Assembly: GCF_029210375.1 (NCBI RefSeq)
Contig: NZ_JARGER010000038.1
Location: 332,557-396,556, forward strand
Reading direction: 5' to 3'
DNA from: Nocardioides sp. YIM 152315
GTDB lineage: Bacteria; Actinomycetota; Actinomycetes; Propionibacteriales; Nocardioidaceae
Length of the DNA: 64,000 bases
In this document: in pieces, positions 63,168 to 64,000 of the stretch
Position numbering within the stretch: the first letter of the stretch is position 1
Layout of the letters: every line of letters starts with the position of its first letter
Translations under genes and position numbers: made by a program
Notes under the pieces: model-generated
Database searches by the model: none
What the model was told of the DNA's origin: nothing
What the model saw: the letters and a program-made list of their open reading frames with translations, nothing else

Positions 63168-63887
63168 ATGAAGATCGCCGTCGCCGGCGCCACCGGCCGC
63201 ATCGGCTCCCAGCTCACCGCGCTCGCCCGCCGGGAGGGACACGAGGTCGTCGAGCTCGCACGCGAGACCGGCTTCGACCTGCTCGCTCCCGCCGGCCTCG
63301 AGGAGGCGCTCGCCGGAGCCGAGGCGGTCGTCGACGTGACGGCCTGTCCGCTCGACCAGGCGGGAGACTTCTTCCCGGCCGTCGCGCGCAACGTCGGCGC
63401 GGCCGCGACCACCGCCGGCGTACGCCGCAGCGTCGTGCTCTCGATCGTCGGCGTCGACCGGGCGCCCGACTACGACTACTACGTCGCGAAGCTCGCGCAG
63501 GAGCAGGCCTACCGCGAGTCCGCGCCGGGCGTGGTGGTGCTGCGCGCGACGCAGTTCCTGGAGTTCGCCGCCCAGATGATGGAGTGGAACACCCAGGACG
63601 GCGTCACGCAGATCATCGACGTCCCCACCCAGCCGGTCGCGACGTCGGAGATCGTGCGGCTGCTGCTCGACCTCGCCACCGGCGCCGTCGAGGGCGACGT
63701 CGAGCTCGCCGGACCGAAGGTCGAGAGCCTCGCCGACCAGGTGCGTCGCCTCGTCGCGAAGACCGGCGCGGACGTCCGCGTCGAGACGGTCGACGCGCCC
63801 CCGAGCCTGGCCGGCGGCGCGATGCTGCCGGGGCCCGGCGCGCTGCTGCGCGGCCCGGCGTGGGAGGAGTGGCTCGCCGGGCAGTGA
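63168..63887 (+). CDS. NmrA-like NAD(P)-binding protein
   Basis: A 239-residue atypical SDR/NmrA-like protein. The Rossmann motif is IAVAGATGRIGSQLTALARR at the N-terminus; no YxxxK catalytic pair is evident, as in NmrA-type sensors. VVLRATQFLEFAAQMMEW (about residue 125) is typical of this group. It may sense the NAD(P) redox state. The ATG follows AGGAGG, an ideal Shine-Dalgarno. It is controlled most likely by the divergent RsrR-like regulator. Confidence 0.9.
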   Translation: MKIAVAGATGRIGSQLTALARREGHEVVELARETGFDLLAPAGLEEALAGAEAVVDVTACPLDQAGDFFPAVARNVGAAATTAGVRRSVVLSIVGVDRAPDYDYYVAKLAQEQAYRESAPGVVVLRATQFLEFAAQMMEWNTQDGVTQIIDVPTQPVATSEIVRLLLDLATGAVEGDVELAGPKVESLADQVRRLVAKTGADVRVETVDAPPSLAGGAMLPGPGALLRGPAWEEWLAGQ

Positions 63888-63905
63888 CGATCGCCGGGGC
63901 GCCTT

Positions 63906-63967
63906 CCTCAACCACCGGAGGTCGGTGGTCGAGGAGGTTGCGCAGCAACCCTGGCGGTGGTTTCGAG
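63906..63967. repeat. palindromic repeat, same family as 11649-11741
   Basis: TCCTCAACCACC (63906-63917) pairs with GGTGGTCGAGGA (63925-63936) at 11 of 12 positions; a small GTTGC/GCAAC hairpin follows; GGTGGTTTCGAG ends the element at 63956-63967. The modules match the element after the lipid kinase gene. More of the element may lie past the window end. Confidence 0.75.
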
Positions 63968-64000
63968 CTGGGTGGCGGCTTCGCTCGCCGATGCGTGGGG

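Overview
The window comes from a high-GC actinobacterium, most likely Nocardioides or a close relative in the Nocardioidaceae. The evidence is very G+C-rich coding sequence on both strands, frequent GTG starts, a class I lysyl-tRNA synthetase, an F420-type oxidoreductase, a dnaK-grpE-dnaJ-hspR operon with HspR (HAIR) operators, SigE-type sigma factors and many apparently leaderless promoters. Genes are packed tightly, often with 4-base stop/start overlaps. No gene-free stretch exceeds about 250 bases. I see no rRNA, tRNA, CRISPR array, prophage or insertion sequence.

Layout. Bases 1-18.6 kb are mostly housekeeping. Purine genes purC, purB, purD and purA lie on the minus strand, interleaved with two acyl-CoA ligases, an ECF sigma/anti-sigma pair, acylphosphatase, a diacylglycerol-kinase-like lipid kinase, class I LysRS with a structured leader, a YeiH/LysR divergent pair, DUF3151 and an MFS exporter. 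From 18.7 to 25.7 kb come class II aldolase, a membrane protein gene interrupted by a stop codon and coupled to a SigE-family sigma factor, a TrmH-type methyltransferase, DedA, PyrE, an aminotransferase and a membrane protein.

Bases 25.7-42.1 kb form an aldarate (glucarate/galactarate) catabolic island. Glucarate dehydratase, 5-dehydro-4-deoxyglucarate dehydratase and an alpha-ketoglutarate-semialdehyde dehydrogenase form one operon. A LysR gene separates it from an oppositely oriented TctC-TctB-TctA transporter operon that also holds a UspA protein and a second glucarate-dehydratase-like enzyme. The two operons carry nearly identical promoters. Next come a FadR-type regulator with a talarate/galactarate dehydratase, then 2-hydroxyacid oxidases and a dehydrogenase, and an AEC permease. 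Predicted flow: aldarate uptake, dehydration to 5-keto-4-deoxyglucarate, decarboxylating dehydration to alpha-ketoglutarate semialdehyde, and oxidation to alpha-ketoglutarate.

Bases 42.1-53.4 kb hold the heat-shock genes clpB and dnaK-grpE-dnaJ-hspR, each unit with a HAIR palindrome. Between them sits a compact cassette (45.8-49.2 kb): a SAV_915-like protein, a WXG100-like small protein and a 422-residue WXG-like protein with a glycine-zipper C-terminus, flanked by two architecturally similar four-helix membrane proteins. It looks like a type VII-associated effector module.

Bases 53.4-64 kb hold Nudix, MarR and UspA genes, an EamA permease with an antisense 3' extension, and a cluster of SnoaL-like, F420-dependent LLM, DUF1214, SDR and sulfotransferase-family genes behind a KstR-like operator. 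AraC/DUF1772 and an RsrR-like redox switch divergent from an NmrA-like protein end the window. Several unrelated palindromic repeats mark gene ends.
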